Under the pieces are notes generated by a model. That model did not search any database. It was given only the letters and a program-made list of their open reading frames with translations, and was not told where the DNA came from. Shown here piece after piece: positions 7,907 to 17,374 of a stretch of DNA of 64,000 bases. Each line of letters starts with the position of its first letter. The first letter of the stretch is position 1. A program made the position numbers and the translations under genes. The stretch comes from Mycolicibacterium litorale (GTDB lineage: Bacteria; Actinomycetota; Actinomycetes; Mycobacteriales; Mycobacteriaceae), in the NCBI GenBank assembly GCA_002007745.1, contig CP019882.1, positions 5,456,001 to 5,520,000 of the forward strand, in the 5' to 3' direction.

Positions 7907-7995
7907 GGGATGGACCCCGGGACGCACGCGGCAAGAAAGCACGCTGCGACGACGACGATCAAGACGATCTTTACCGCCGCTTGGGGCCAGGTCAT
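7900..7995 (-). CDS. 31-aa membrane or lipoprotein-like peptide
   Basis: A micro-ORF encoding one hydrophobic helix (KIVLIVVVAACFLAAC) with a lipobox-like LAAC and a six-residue tail. Its ATG overlaps the stop of the YegP-like gene (ATGA), and its stop lies within the ATGGTGA of the ParB-like gene, so both junctions have the coupled form used throughout this operon. It could be a phage lysis, superinfection or membrane peptide; function is inferred only from shape. Confidence 0.6.
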   Translation of the reverse strand: MTWPQAAVKIVLIVVVAACFLAACVPGSIPW

Positions 7996-8306
7996 CGCGC
8001 ACCCCGGATCAACACGTCAGGGAACGACACGCTCGGGTGCATGTAGACGTCGGTCCCGTAGCCGAACAGGATCTGAATGGCTTCCAGGGCGTCCGCGCGG
8101 TTGGTGTACCACTCGCCGGAGGTGGCGAGCTTGCGGCTATTGCCGGCCCGCACAGCGACCCACCGCCAGCGCTGTTTGCGGGGCAGCCGGGACTTGACCA
8201 GGACGATGTAGACCCTGGGCGGGTGTTCACCCGCCGGCCGTAGGTCCGACAGTCGTGGTGGGTTATCGCCCAGGTAGCCGTCGGACGAAACGGGTTGGTC
8301 GCTCAC
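7992..8306 (-). CDS. YegP/DUF1508-like protein
   Basis: 104 aa. The central segment, YIVLVKSRLP followed by RWRWVAVRAGNSRKLATSGE and NRADALEAIQ, matches the YegP fold unit (strand-strand-'W-R-W', glycine turn, then a helix beginning with ADA). One such unit is present. The molecular function of the family is unsettled. Start and stop both overlap neighbours by 4 bp. Confidence 0.7.
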   Translation of the reverse strand: MSDQPVSSDGYLGDNPPRLSDLRPAGEHPPRVYIVLVKSRLPRKQRWRWVAVRAGNSRKLATSGEWYTNRADALEAIQILFGYGTDVYMHPSVSFPDVLIRGAR

Positions 8307-8587
8307 TTTTGTTCTCCTGTCTGCTGTTTGAGCCAGCTGTCGAGTTCGCCGATCATCTGGTCGGCCGCGTCGGTGATCGGCACGAACGGCGTGCAGTAGC
8401 GGCGCTCAACCGCACCGGACCACCCCGGGATGCCGATCGCCTCGGCGTTCTCCCGTAATCCCTTGAGGACCTGTTCGGCCTGCGGGAGGTCGTCGGTGAT
8501 GAATGGTTTGCCCGTCAGCGGGTTGCCGGCGAGCTTGCCGTCCGGCAGTCGGATCGCGTACTGCACAGTGAAACCGGTCGTCGTCAT
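8303..8587 (-). CDS. phage hypothetical protein
   Basis: 94 aa starting MTTTGFTVQYAIRLPDGKL, with a beta-rich N-terminus and a helical C-terminus ending in WLKQQTGEQK. The ATG at 8587 overlaps the upstream stop (ATGA). No recognised domain. Confidence 0.6.
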   Translation of the reverse strand: MTTTGFTVQYAIRLPDGKLAGNPLTGKPFITDDLPQAEQVLKGLRENAEAIGIPGWSGAVERRYCTPFVPITDAADQMIGELDSWLKQQTGEQK

Positions 8588-8940
8588 GCCAAACCTCCGT
8601 TGGTGTTGGTTGATTCGGATTGCTCCGCAGCGGCCTCGAAGGCCTTGGCGTACATCCCCGCTGTGAACGAAACCCACTGGCGCACAACCGTGTCGTCTGC
8701 TTCACAGAGAAGCGATGCGGGAGCGGGAACGCCGGCGAAGTACGCGACGTCGGGGTAGGTGGTCAGCCGCCACTGTGCTGCGCCCGCCGCGCTCAGGTGC
8801 GCGATGGACTCGTAGGCGGTGACAATGACCTGGCCGTGCATGACCGCATCGATCACTCGCCGGCGATCGCTACTGCCGGGCACGCCGGTGAGTCCTTCAC
8901 GAATATCGAAGGGCTGCTCGGTTACCGTGGGATGTGACAT
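8584..8940 (-). CDS. phage hypothetical protein
   Basis: 118 aa, mixed alpha/beta, ending in a serine/asparagine tail. It is preceded by AAAGGAAA and by a strong stem-loop (8978-9005) separating it from the upstream gene. Function unknown. Confidence 0.6.
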   Translation of the reverse strand: MSHPTVTEQPFDIREGLTGVPGSSDRRRVIDAVMHGQVIVTAYESIAHLSAAGAAQWRLTTYPDVAYFAGVPAPASLLCEADDTVVRQWVSFTAGMYAKAFEAAAEQSESTNTNGGLA

Positions 8941-8977
8941 CGGGGGTTTCCTTTCAACTTGATTCCGGTGTCGTCAC

Positions 8978-9014
8978 GGAGGGTCGCCGGGCATGGCGAC
9001 CCTCCAGCTTTTTC
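8978..9014 (+). terminator. 11-bp perfect stem-loop followed by T5 on the plus strand
   Basis: GGAGGGTCGCC at 8978-8988 and GGCGACCCTCC at 8995-9005 form a perfect stem with a 6-nt loop, followed on the plus strand by AGCTTTTTC. That is an intrinsic terminator for rightward, antisense transcription. On the minus strand it sits a few bases after the stop of the upstream operon gene without a T tract, so there it may be a processing or attenuation hairpin. Confidence 0.55.
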
Positions 9015-9378
9015 AGGTGGAAATGAAAAACTCGCGCGGTTGATGACGGCACTCGCTGCGCGGTTGGAAACACCACGCGCACATGCCATCTGGGTCCACA
9101 AATGCACCGAGGCTGAACGGGAAGCCGTTCAGCTCGGTGTCATCGTCGAGCGGGTGCGGGGAGGCGGGCGCAGCAACAGGCGCCGACAGCTCAGAGCCCG
9201 AAGCTCTCGCCGCCTGGCGATGGCGCGGCGCGCTCACCGCCTCCCCGCCGTCATCCGCCTCACCGTGGGCGGATGAACTGGGCCACTGCGGCACCTTGCA
9301 GAGCAGGCACGTGACCGCGACCAAGGCGGCGAGCGCGACGGCCAGTGCCGCGATCAGCTGGTCGGTCACATCCACCAC
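9013..9378 (-). CDS. single-TM phage protein with Cys motif
   Basis: 121 aa. Residues about 8-28 form one membrane helix (LIAALAVALAALVAVTCLLC); a hydrophilic middle follows, then a C-terminal CAWCFQPRSECRH cysteine/histidine cluster. GTG start at 9378 overlapping the upstream small gene by 13 bp. Membrane-anchored with a likely zinc-binding tail; role unknown. Confidence 0.6.
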   Translation of the reverse strand: MVDVTDQLIAALAVALAALVAVTCLLCKVPQWPSSSAHGEADDGGEAVSAPRHRQAARASGSELSAPVAAPASPHPLDDDTELNGFPFSLGAFVDPDGMCAWCFQPRSECRHQPREFFIST

Positions 9379-9527
9379 AGCCCGCTGAAATGCGCATCAA
9401 GGTCGCCGTCGTCATCGGATGACCGCGCCCTCGGCTGAGCCGGCCCTGGTCGAGTGATAGCCAGGCCGATCGCGCCGGCCAGCATCAGGACGAAGACCGC
9501 GATGACGAGAGCGTCAGGTGCGGTCAT
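9366..9527 (-). CDS. 53-aa single-TM phage protein
   Basis: Short gene starting ATGA-overlapped with the XRE gene (9527). MTAPDALVIAVFVLMLAGAI is a membrane helix, followed by a short polar tail with DDDGD and ending GLWWM. No conserved domain seen. Confidence 0.55.
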   Translation of the reverse strand: MTAPDALVIAVFVLMLAGAIGLAITRPGPAQPRARSSDDDGDLDAHFSGLWWM

Positions 9528-9760
9528 GCGCTGGCTTTCAACGGCGCGACAGGCAATAGCTCGTGGACGTTCGTCTCCAGCACGTCAGCGATGCGGTACA
9601 GCTCGCCGACGGTGAAGTCCGATTCCCCCAGGAGACGGCGAGACAGTGTCGAGCTCGACATGCCGGCGCGCCCGGCAACCGCCGTCTGGGAGAGCTTTCG
9701 TCGGGCCATACGGACCCGAACCTCTTCCGCCACTCCAGCCGATGACAACTCTTTGCCCAT
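9524..9760 (-). CDS. XRE-family HTH regulator, first gene of the leftward operon (Cro/repressor type)
   Basis: 78 aa from the ATG at 9760. An HTH of the XRE class is clear (KLSQTAVAGRAGMSSSTLSRRLLG, residues about 24-47), followed by a short dimer-type tail. The start at 9760 is preferred over the ATG at 9769 because the promoter -10 TAGACA (9774-9769) overlaps that upstream ATG and would place the transcript start at about 9760, giving a leaderless mRNA. The gene diverges from the second XRE gene, forming the genetic switch of the element. Confidence 0.8.
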   Translation of the reverse strand: MGKELSSAGVAEEVRVRMARRKLSQTAVAGRAGMSSSTLSRRLLGESDFTVGELYRIADVLETNVHELLPVAPLKASA

Positions 9761-9768
9761 AACGGGCA

Positions 9769-9797
9769 TGTCTACTCATATTTGGGACTCATAACAA
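9769..9797 (-). promoter_or_regulatory. leftward early promoter
   Basis: -35 TTGTTA (9797-9792), 17-bp spacer, -10 TAGACA (9774-9769). An operator-like site occupies the spacer. The predicted start is at or next to the ATG at 9760. Confidence 0.55.
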
Positions 9798-9822
9798 GGC
9801 GACACGCTCCCATATTTGAGTA
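9773..9822. promoter_or_regulatory. pair of inverted 15-bp operator-like sites
   Basis: TACTCATATTTGGGA at 9773-9787 and, inverted, TCCCATATTTGAGTA at 9808-9822. The two half-sites agree at 13 of 15 positions when aligned in the same direction. The first overlaps the leftward promoter. They are candidate binding sites for one or both XRE proteins. Confidence 0.6.
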
Positions 9823-9881
9823 CATGTGCTTGACTGAGCGCACAGTGTCCTCGCGGCGGTGGGATGGCGTCCCAAGATCGC

Positions 9882-9909
9882 TTGCAACCGCCCGGAATCG
9901 GGCTATCCT
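9882..9909 (+). promoter_or_regulatory. rightward promoter of the second XRE gene
   Basis: -35 TTGCAA (9882-9887), 16-bp spacer, -10 TATCCT (9904-9909). The ATG at 9917 lies 7 nt after the -10, which predicts a leaderless mRNA; no ribosome-binding site is present. Confidence 0.55.
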
Positions 9910-9916
9910 TGCGGCC

Positions 9917-10234
9917 ATGGGCGAAGTGATTGCGTTGCGCGACAGGTCATCGGTTCGGGCGCGCGTGTCCGCCGAGGTGCGGGCCGAGATTGCACGCGCA
10001 GGTGTCAGCCAGGTGGCTGTGGCGAAAGCCGCAGGAATGGCGAGGTCGACGTTTTATCGCAAGCTCACTCCAAAGGAGGAGCGCGACGCCTTCGACGTAG
10101 ACGAGCTCGGCCGGATCGCGCGTGTGCTTTCCGTTCCGATCGCAAAGTTCTTCGCCACCGCTGATGACGATCCAGACGGTGGCGGTTCGAGCCGCCTGGG
10201 GGAATCGAACCCCCGACCTATTCATTACGAGTGA
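9917..10234 (+). CDS. XRE-family HTH regulator ending inside tRNA-Thr
   Basis: 105 aa. The HTH core AGVSQVAVAKAAGMARSTFYR (residues about 27-47) is XRE-like and is followed by a C-terminal segment (DVDELGRIARVLSVPIAKFF). The frame continues into the host tRNA-Thr gene: the last 14 or so residues (RLGESNPRP...) are antisense tRNA sequence and the stop codon lies in the anticodon arm. The original stop was therefore replaced by integration, or the gene normally uses the att core. It is likely the lysogenic-state regulator, by position opposite the early operon. Confidence 0.75.
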   Translation: MGEVIALRDRSSVRARVSAEVRAEIARAGVSQVAVAKAAGMARSTFYRKLTPKEERDAFDVDELGRIARVLSVPIAKFFATADDDPDGGGSSRLGESNPRPIHYE

Positions 10235-10235
10235 A
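10191..10235. other. candidate attachment site (tRNA-Thr 3' half)
   Basis: The phage-like region stops at the 3' end of tRNA-Thr and core-genome gene order begins on the other side. The XRE gene reads into the tRNA, consistent with an att core here. The partner att copy and the integrase would be left of the window. Inferred from position only. Confidence 0.45.
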
Positions 10236-10262
10236 TCGCTCTGCCGACTGAGCTAAGGCGGC
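10191..10262 (-). tRNA. tRNA-Thr (CGT anticodon)
   Basis: On the minus strand the 72-nt sequence folds into a full cloverleaf. It has a 7-bp acceptor stem (GCCGCCT/AGGCGGC), a D arm with GCTCAG...AGAGC, an anticodon stem ATTCA/TGAAT with loop CTCGTAA (anticodon CGT, reading ACG), and a T arm GGGGG-TTCGATT-CCCCC. CCA is not encoded. Its 3' end faces the mobile element, the usual arrangement for tRNA integration sites. Confidence 0.95.
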
Positions 10263-10302
10263 GTGGCCTGGCAAGAGCATCCCGCCGGGCCGAGCAGTGA
10301 GT

Positions 10303-11517
10303 CTACAGGTCCGACCGCAACGCCTGACCCACGGTGGCCACCATCGCATCGACCGCGAACTTGGGCTTGACGTTCATCGCCAGCGCCTCGCGGCATTCCA
10401 GCACCGCCTCGATGCAGCGCAGCAGCCGATCCGGGCTGGCGTGCGCGGCCAGCGCCGCCACCTTCTCGGCCATGTCGGGATGGTTGGGCACCACCGTCGC
10501 GGCGCCGTTGGCCACCATCAGCGCGTCCCGGAAGTAGGTGGCCAGGTCGATCAGCGCGCGGTCCAGCGCGTCCCGAGAGGCCCGGGTTTGGCGCGACTTC
10601 TGCCGCCGTTCGAGGTCCCTGATCGCGCCGGTGGCTCCGCGCAATGCGCCCGCGGTGCCCTTGCCGGTGCCGCCCGCGCCCAGCGCGGTCCGCAATTCGT
10701 CGGCTTCGGCCTCGTCCCGCCCGACGTTGAGCGCCTTGGCCTCGGCCTCGGCGGTGGCCACCAACTCCTCGGCGGCCGCGTACGCCCGCGACGGGGTGGC
10801 CGCATCGCGAGCCAGCCCCAACGCCCGGGACCGGCGGTTGCGGGCGTCGGGATCGGTGGCCAGCCGTCGCGCCCGTCCCACGTGGCCGCCGCTGACCGAG
10901 GCCGCCCAGTGCGCCTCCTCGGCGGACAGCCCGTCGTTGTCGATCAGCACCTGGGCGATCGCCTCCGTCGGCGGCGTCACCAACGCCACGTGCCGGCAGC
11001 GCGACCGCAGCGTGATGGCGATGTCCTCCGGATCCACCGAGGGAGCGCACAGCAGGAACACCGTCGACGGCGGCGGCTCCTCCACGACCTTCAGCAGCGC
11101 GTTGGCCGCACCTTCGGTGAGCCGGTCGGCATCCTCGATCACCACGATCTGCCAGCGTCCGGTGCTGGGCCGCCGGGAGGCGATCTGCACGATCGCGCGC
11201 ATCTCGTCCACGCCGATCGACAGCCCCTCGGGGATGATGCGGCGGACGTCGCCGTGGGTTCCGGCCATCGTGGTGGTGCACGCGCGGCACTCCCCGCACC
11301 CGGGCGTGCCGGACGACGTGCACTGCAGGGCTGCCGCGAAACACAGCGCGGCCACCGAACGGCCCGAACCGGGCGGGCCGGTGATCAGCCACGCATGTGT
11401 CATGGTCCCGGTCGCGGCGACATCGTGAGCGGAATCACCCCGGGCCGCACGGGCGGCGCCGACCAACTCCGCTTCCACGGCACTTTGGCCCACCAGCCGC
11501 GCGAAAACTCCGGACAT
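10303..11517 (-). CDS. holB: DNA polymerase III delta' subunit
   Basis: 404 aa, ortholog of Rv3644c. It is the clamp-loader subunit that helps load the beta clamp at primer ends. The AAA+ core shows a P-loop GPPGSGRS (residues 47-54) and a zinc cluster with four cysteines between residues 66 and 80 (CGECRAC). The Walker B region VVIEDADRLTEGAANALLK and the sensor/SRC motif TLRSRCRHV follow. Start at ATG 11517, because that gives the usual MSGVFARLVGQ beginning; an ATG four codons upstream is possible. The adenylate cyclase gene diverges from it, as in M. tuberculosis. Confidence 0.92.
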   Translation of the reverse strand: MSGVFARLVGQSAVEAELVGAARAARGDSAHDVAATGTMTHAWLITGPPGSGRSVAALCFAAALQCTSSGTPGCGECRACTTTMAGTHGDVRRIIPEGLSIGVDEMRAIVQIASRRPSTGRWQIVVIEDADRLTEGAANALLKVVEEPPPSTVFLLCAPSVDPEDIAITLRSRCRHVALVTPPTEAIAQVLIDNDGLSAEEAHWAASVSGGHVGRARRLATDPDARNRRSRALGLARDAATPSRAYAAAEELVATAEAEAKALNVGRDEAEADELRTALGAGGTGKGTAGALRGATGAIRDLERRQKSRQTRASRDALDRALIDLATYFRDALMVANGAATVVPNHPDMAEKVAALAAHASPDRLLRCIEAVLECREALAMNVKPKFAVDAMVATVGQALRSDL

Positions 11518-11610
11518 CACCTCAAACACTAGTGCTCAGCAACGACACAGCCGTTCCGCGGTGGGTTCCGAAGGTGCGGATCCGTCGCGCTGTACCGATA
11601 CGGTGGGCGT

Positions 11611-13205
11611 GTGAACACGGCGCAGTTCAATCCCGGGCGGGTCAGCGGATTCATCCGCTGGGTCGCCAGGACGCCGTGGCCGGTGTTTTCCCTGGGCATG
11701 CTGCAGGCCGACATCATCGGCGCGCTGCTCGTGCTGGGCTTTCTGCGGTTCGGGTTGCCGCCCTCGGATCGCATCATGCTGCAGGACCTGCCCACCCTGA
11801 ACCTGGTGATCTTCCTCAGCTACCTGTTCGTCTCGTTCGCGGTCGGCGCGTTCGTCAGCCTCAAGCTGCTGGTGCCGGTGTTCCGCTGGCAACGTCGCGA
11901 CGCGCTGCTGGCCGAGGACGACCCGGCGGCCACCGAGCAGGCCCGGCTGCGGGCGCTGCGGATGCCGGTGTACCGCTCGGCGATCAGCATGACCAACTGG
12001 GTGCTGGGTGCGGTGGTATTCATCGCCGCCAGCTGGCCGGTGGCCAGCCGTGCCGCCCCGGTGATGGCGGTGGCCACCCTGCTCGGTGCGGCCGCCACCT
12101 CGATCATCGGCTACCTGCAGTCCGAGCGGGTGCTGCGGCCGGTGGCGGTCGCGGCGCTGCGCGGCGGGGTGCCGGAGAAGTTTCACCGTCCCGGCGTGAT
12201 CCAGCGGCTGGTGCTGACCTGGACGTTGTCCACCGGTGTGCCGCTGCTGGCGATCGTGCTGTCCATCGTGGCCAGCAAGTTCTCCCTGCTGCAGGCCTCC
12301 GCGGACAGCCTGTTCACCCCGATCCTGCTGATGGCGGTCGCGGCGCTGGTCATCGGCATGGCGGGCAACGTGCTGGCCGCCATGTCGATCGCCGACCCGC
12401 TGCGCCAGCTGCGCTGGGCACTCGGCGAGGTGCAGCGCGGCAACTACAACGCGCACATGCAGATCTACGACGCCAGCGAGCTGGGCCTGCTGCAGGCCGG
12501 GTTCAACGACATGGTTCGCGACCTCAGTGAACGGCAGCGGCTGCGCGACCTGTTCGGCCGCTACGTCGGCGAGGACGTCGCCCGCCGCGCCCTGGAGCGC
12601 GGCACCGAGCTCGGCGGCCAGGAACGCGACGTGGCGGTGCTGTTCGTCGATCTGGTCGGTTCCACCCAGCTGGCGGCCACCCGACCGCCGAGCGAGGTCG
12701 TGAGCCTGCTCAACGAGTTCTTCCGGGTGGTGGTCGACACCGTCAAGAAGCACGGCGGCTTCGTCAACAAGTTCCAGGGTGACGCCGCCCTGTGCATCTT
12801 CGGCGCACCCATCGAACACCCCGACGCCTCCGGCGCGGCCCTGGCCGCCTCCCGGGAGTTGCACGATGAGCTGGTCGGAGTCCTCGGCCAGACCGACTTC
12901 GGCATCGGGGTGTCGGCAGGCCGGGCGATCGCCGGCCACATCGGCGCGCAGGCCCGCTTCGAGTACACCGTCATCGGCGACCCGGTCAACGAGGCCGCCC
13001 GGCTGACCGAGCTGGCCAAGCTCGAAGGCGGCCACGTGCTGGCGTCGGCGATCGCGGTCAGCGGCGCGCTCGACGCCGAGGCGCTGTGCTGGAACGTCGG
13101 CGAGATCGTCGAGCTGCGCGGCCGGCGCGCCCCGACCCAGCTGGCCCGTCCGACGAATCTGATCCTGCCCAGCGAGACCAACGAAATCCGCACGGGCTCA
13201 GGCGG

Positions 13206-13209
<4 letters not shown>
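11611..13209 (+). CDS. membrane class III adenylate cyclase (Rv3645-like)
   Basis: 532 aa. About six membrane segments fill the first 260 residues. A HAMP domain follows (MSIADPLRQLRWALGEVQRG...), then a class III cyclase domain from about residue 345. Metal-binding aspartates are in VLFVDLVGST, the substrate lysine in VNKFQGDAALC, and the adenine/transition-state residues in YTVIGDPVNEAARL. It makes cAMP at the membrane. The closest relative is Rv3645, an important cyclase in M. tuberculosis. GTG start; it ends convergently with topA with a 4-bp overlap. The cAMP targets here plausibly include CRP (36.3 kb) and acetylation control of Acs (28 kb). Confidence 0.9.
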
Positions 13210-15991
<2,782 letters not shown>

Positions 15992-16103
15992 CTGCGCTTA
16001 CGCTCCACTTCTGTATCGCCCACAGGTACCCCCGACCCGCGGGCACCTGACAATTTCGCACTCCGGAGGAGTCAACGCAAACCGACCCCCGCAACGAAAT
16101 GTC

Positions 16104-16682
16104 TCAGATCCTGGGCCAGGCTGACAACGCTTCGAGGTCATTTGGCGGTTCCCCCACATTCTCTACCAGCCGTGATAGCCGTCGACGGCCGCTGATTCGC
16201 AGCGCCGGACGGGCGCCCCTGGTGCCGATCAAGGTGGGCGCGATGCCCACCCGCATCAGCGCCGACGCCAGCGGGGAATGCGTGTCGGGGGCGTGCGGGT
16301 CCAGGCCGAGCAGATAGCGGTCGGCATCCGGGACGCCGGCGGCCAGGGTCCACGCCCGCAGCTCGCGCGGGCCGGGCACCCACGGCGGCGGGACCGTCTT
16401 GACCGCCCCCCGCGTCCACGCCGTGGCGATGCCCACCAGCCGCACGTCCACGGCCGTGCGGACCAGCGGGGTGTCCTCTTCGGTTCGGGTGATCTCGGCC
16501 TCCAGGCCGGCGTCGCTGATCATGGCGGCCAGCGCCCGCGCCCGCCAGTGGTCGTCGACCACCACCGACAGTCGGGCGCCGCCGCCGACCATCACCACCT
16601 GTCCGGCTGCCGCGAGCATCCCGGTGAGGTCGGCGACCGCGGGGGGCACCGACTCGGCCGAGAAGAACGACAGCTGGCTCAC
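16104..16682 (-). CDS. conserved mycobacterial protein (Rv3647c-like)
   Basis: 192 aa, sits between cspA and topA exactly as Rv3647c does. It is alpha/beta, beginning MSQLSFFSAESVPPAVADLTG; no catalytic motif, signal peptide or membrane helix is visible. Function unknown. The following 112-bp gap to topA holds nothing obvious. Confidence 0.8.
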   Translation of the reverse strand: MSQLSFFSAESVPPAVADLTGMLAAAGQVVMVGGGARLSVVVDDHWRARALAAMISDAGLEAEITRTEEDTPLVRTAVDVRLVGIATAWTRGAVKTVPPPWVPGPRELRAWTLAAGVPDADRYLLGLDPHAPDTHSPLASALMRVGIAPTLIGTRGARPALRISGRRRLSRLVENVGEPPNDLEALSAWPRI

Positions 16683-16800
16683 GAGTCGACAGTAAGGCAG
16701 GCGACCGCGGGCGCGACGCAGCCGAGCCGTACGGCCGGTGCGCCAGCGTGGCGATCAGCCACGACAGGTCCGGAATGGACAGAAAAAACGCCAGAAAACG

Positions 16801-16842
16801 AAAACACCCCCGGCGAGACCCGTCACCGGGCTGCTCGGGGTG
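16801..16842 (-). terminator. intrinsic terminator after cspA
   Basis: Minus-strand stem CACCCC...GGGGTG with a GC-rich interior, followed by TTTTCG and further T runs (16800-16785). It lies 17 bp after the cspA stop. Confidence 0.7.
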
Positions 16843-16858
16843 ATTCCTGTCGTAGGTG

Positions 16859-17062
16859 TCAGATAGAACGGACACCAGTGGCCTGCGGCCCCTTGGGGCT
16901 CTGGCCGACCTCGAACTCGACCCTCTGGTTCTCCTCAAGGGTGCGGAAGCCCGACCCCTGAATTTCCGTGTAGTGGACAAACACATCGGCAGAGCCGTCC
17001 TCGGGTGCGATGAACCCGAAACCCTTCTCCGCGTTGAACCACTTCACAGTTCCCTGTGGCAT
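16859..17062 (-). CDS. cspA: cold shock protein
   Basis: 67 aa, a single cold-shock domain: GTVKWFNAEKGFGFI contains RNP1, and DVFVHYTEI contains RNP2. It binds single-stranded RNA/DNA as an RNA chaperone. The start at 17062 gives the standard MPQGTVKW N-terminus and is preceded by AGAAGGAAAG; an in-frame start 18 codons upstream would add arginine-rich sequence. Ortholog of Rv3648c. Confidence 0.95.
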   Translation of the reverse strand: MPQGTVKWFNAEKGFGFIAPEDGSADVFVHYTEIQGSGFRTLEENQRVEFEVGQSPKGPQATGVRSI

Positions 17063-17374
17063 CTTTCGTACTTTCCTTCTCTTCCTACCGGGAGCGGTCG
17101 ACCGAGTTTTCGGCAAACCGGGCCCGTTCCGACCGCCATCCTCGTGGAGTCGTCGGAACTCACCCGACCTACAGACCCTCGCAGGAACCGCGATCGCAAC
17201 GTCGATCCTGCGAGTGTTGGAACACGAACACAGAAGCTGCGACCGCCCTTATCCAATCACGTCCGGAGCACTTGCGACAGTCTCGGTGCTACCAACTGAT
17301 GAACAATTCGATACGAGCCTGTAGATATGCGAGCCTCGATATTAGGAAAGGGATGATTTCGAGGGATGATTTCG
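17063..17374. other. cspA/helicase divergent intergenic region
   Basis: 312 bp between cspA and the helicase gene, containing the cspA leader and both promoters. No gene is visible. A 13-bp perfect tandem repeat GGGATGATTTCGA occupies 17350-17362 and 17363-17375 and runs into the helicase start codon. A long structured cspA leader is plausible for a cold-shock gene but no specific element could be assigned. Confidence 0.5.

Noticed and set aside
10297..11532. 411-codon rightward frame over holB
   Set aside because: A GC-rich shadow of holB; histidine/arginine-rich translation without domains.
11536..13035. 499-codon leftward frame over the adenylate cyclase
   Set aside because: Antisense shadow rich in Q, H and R, produced by codon bias of the real gene.
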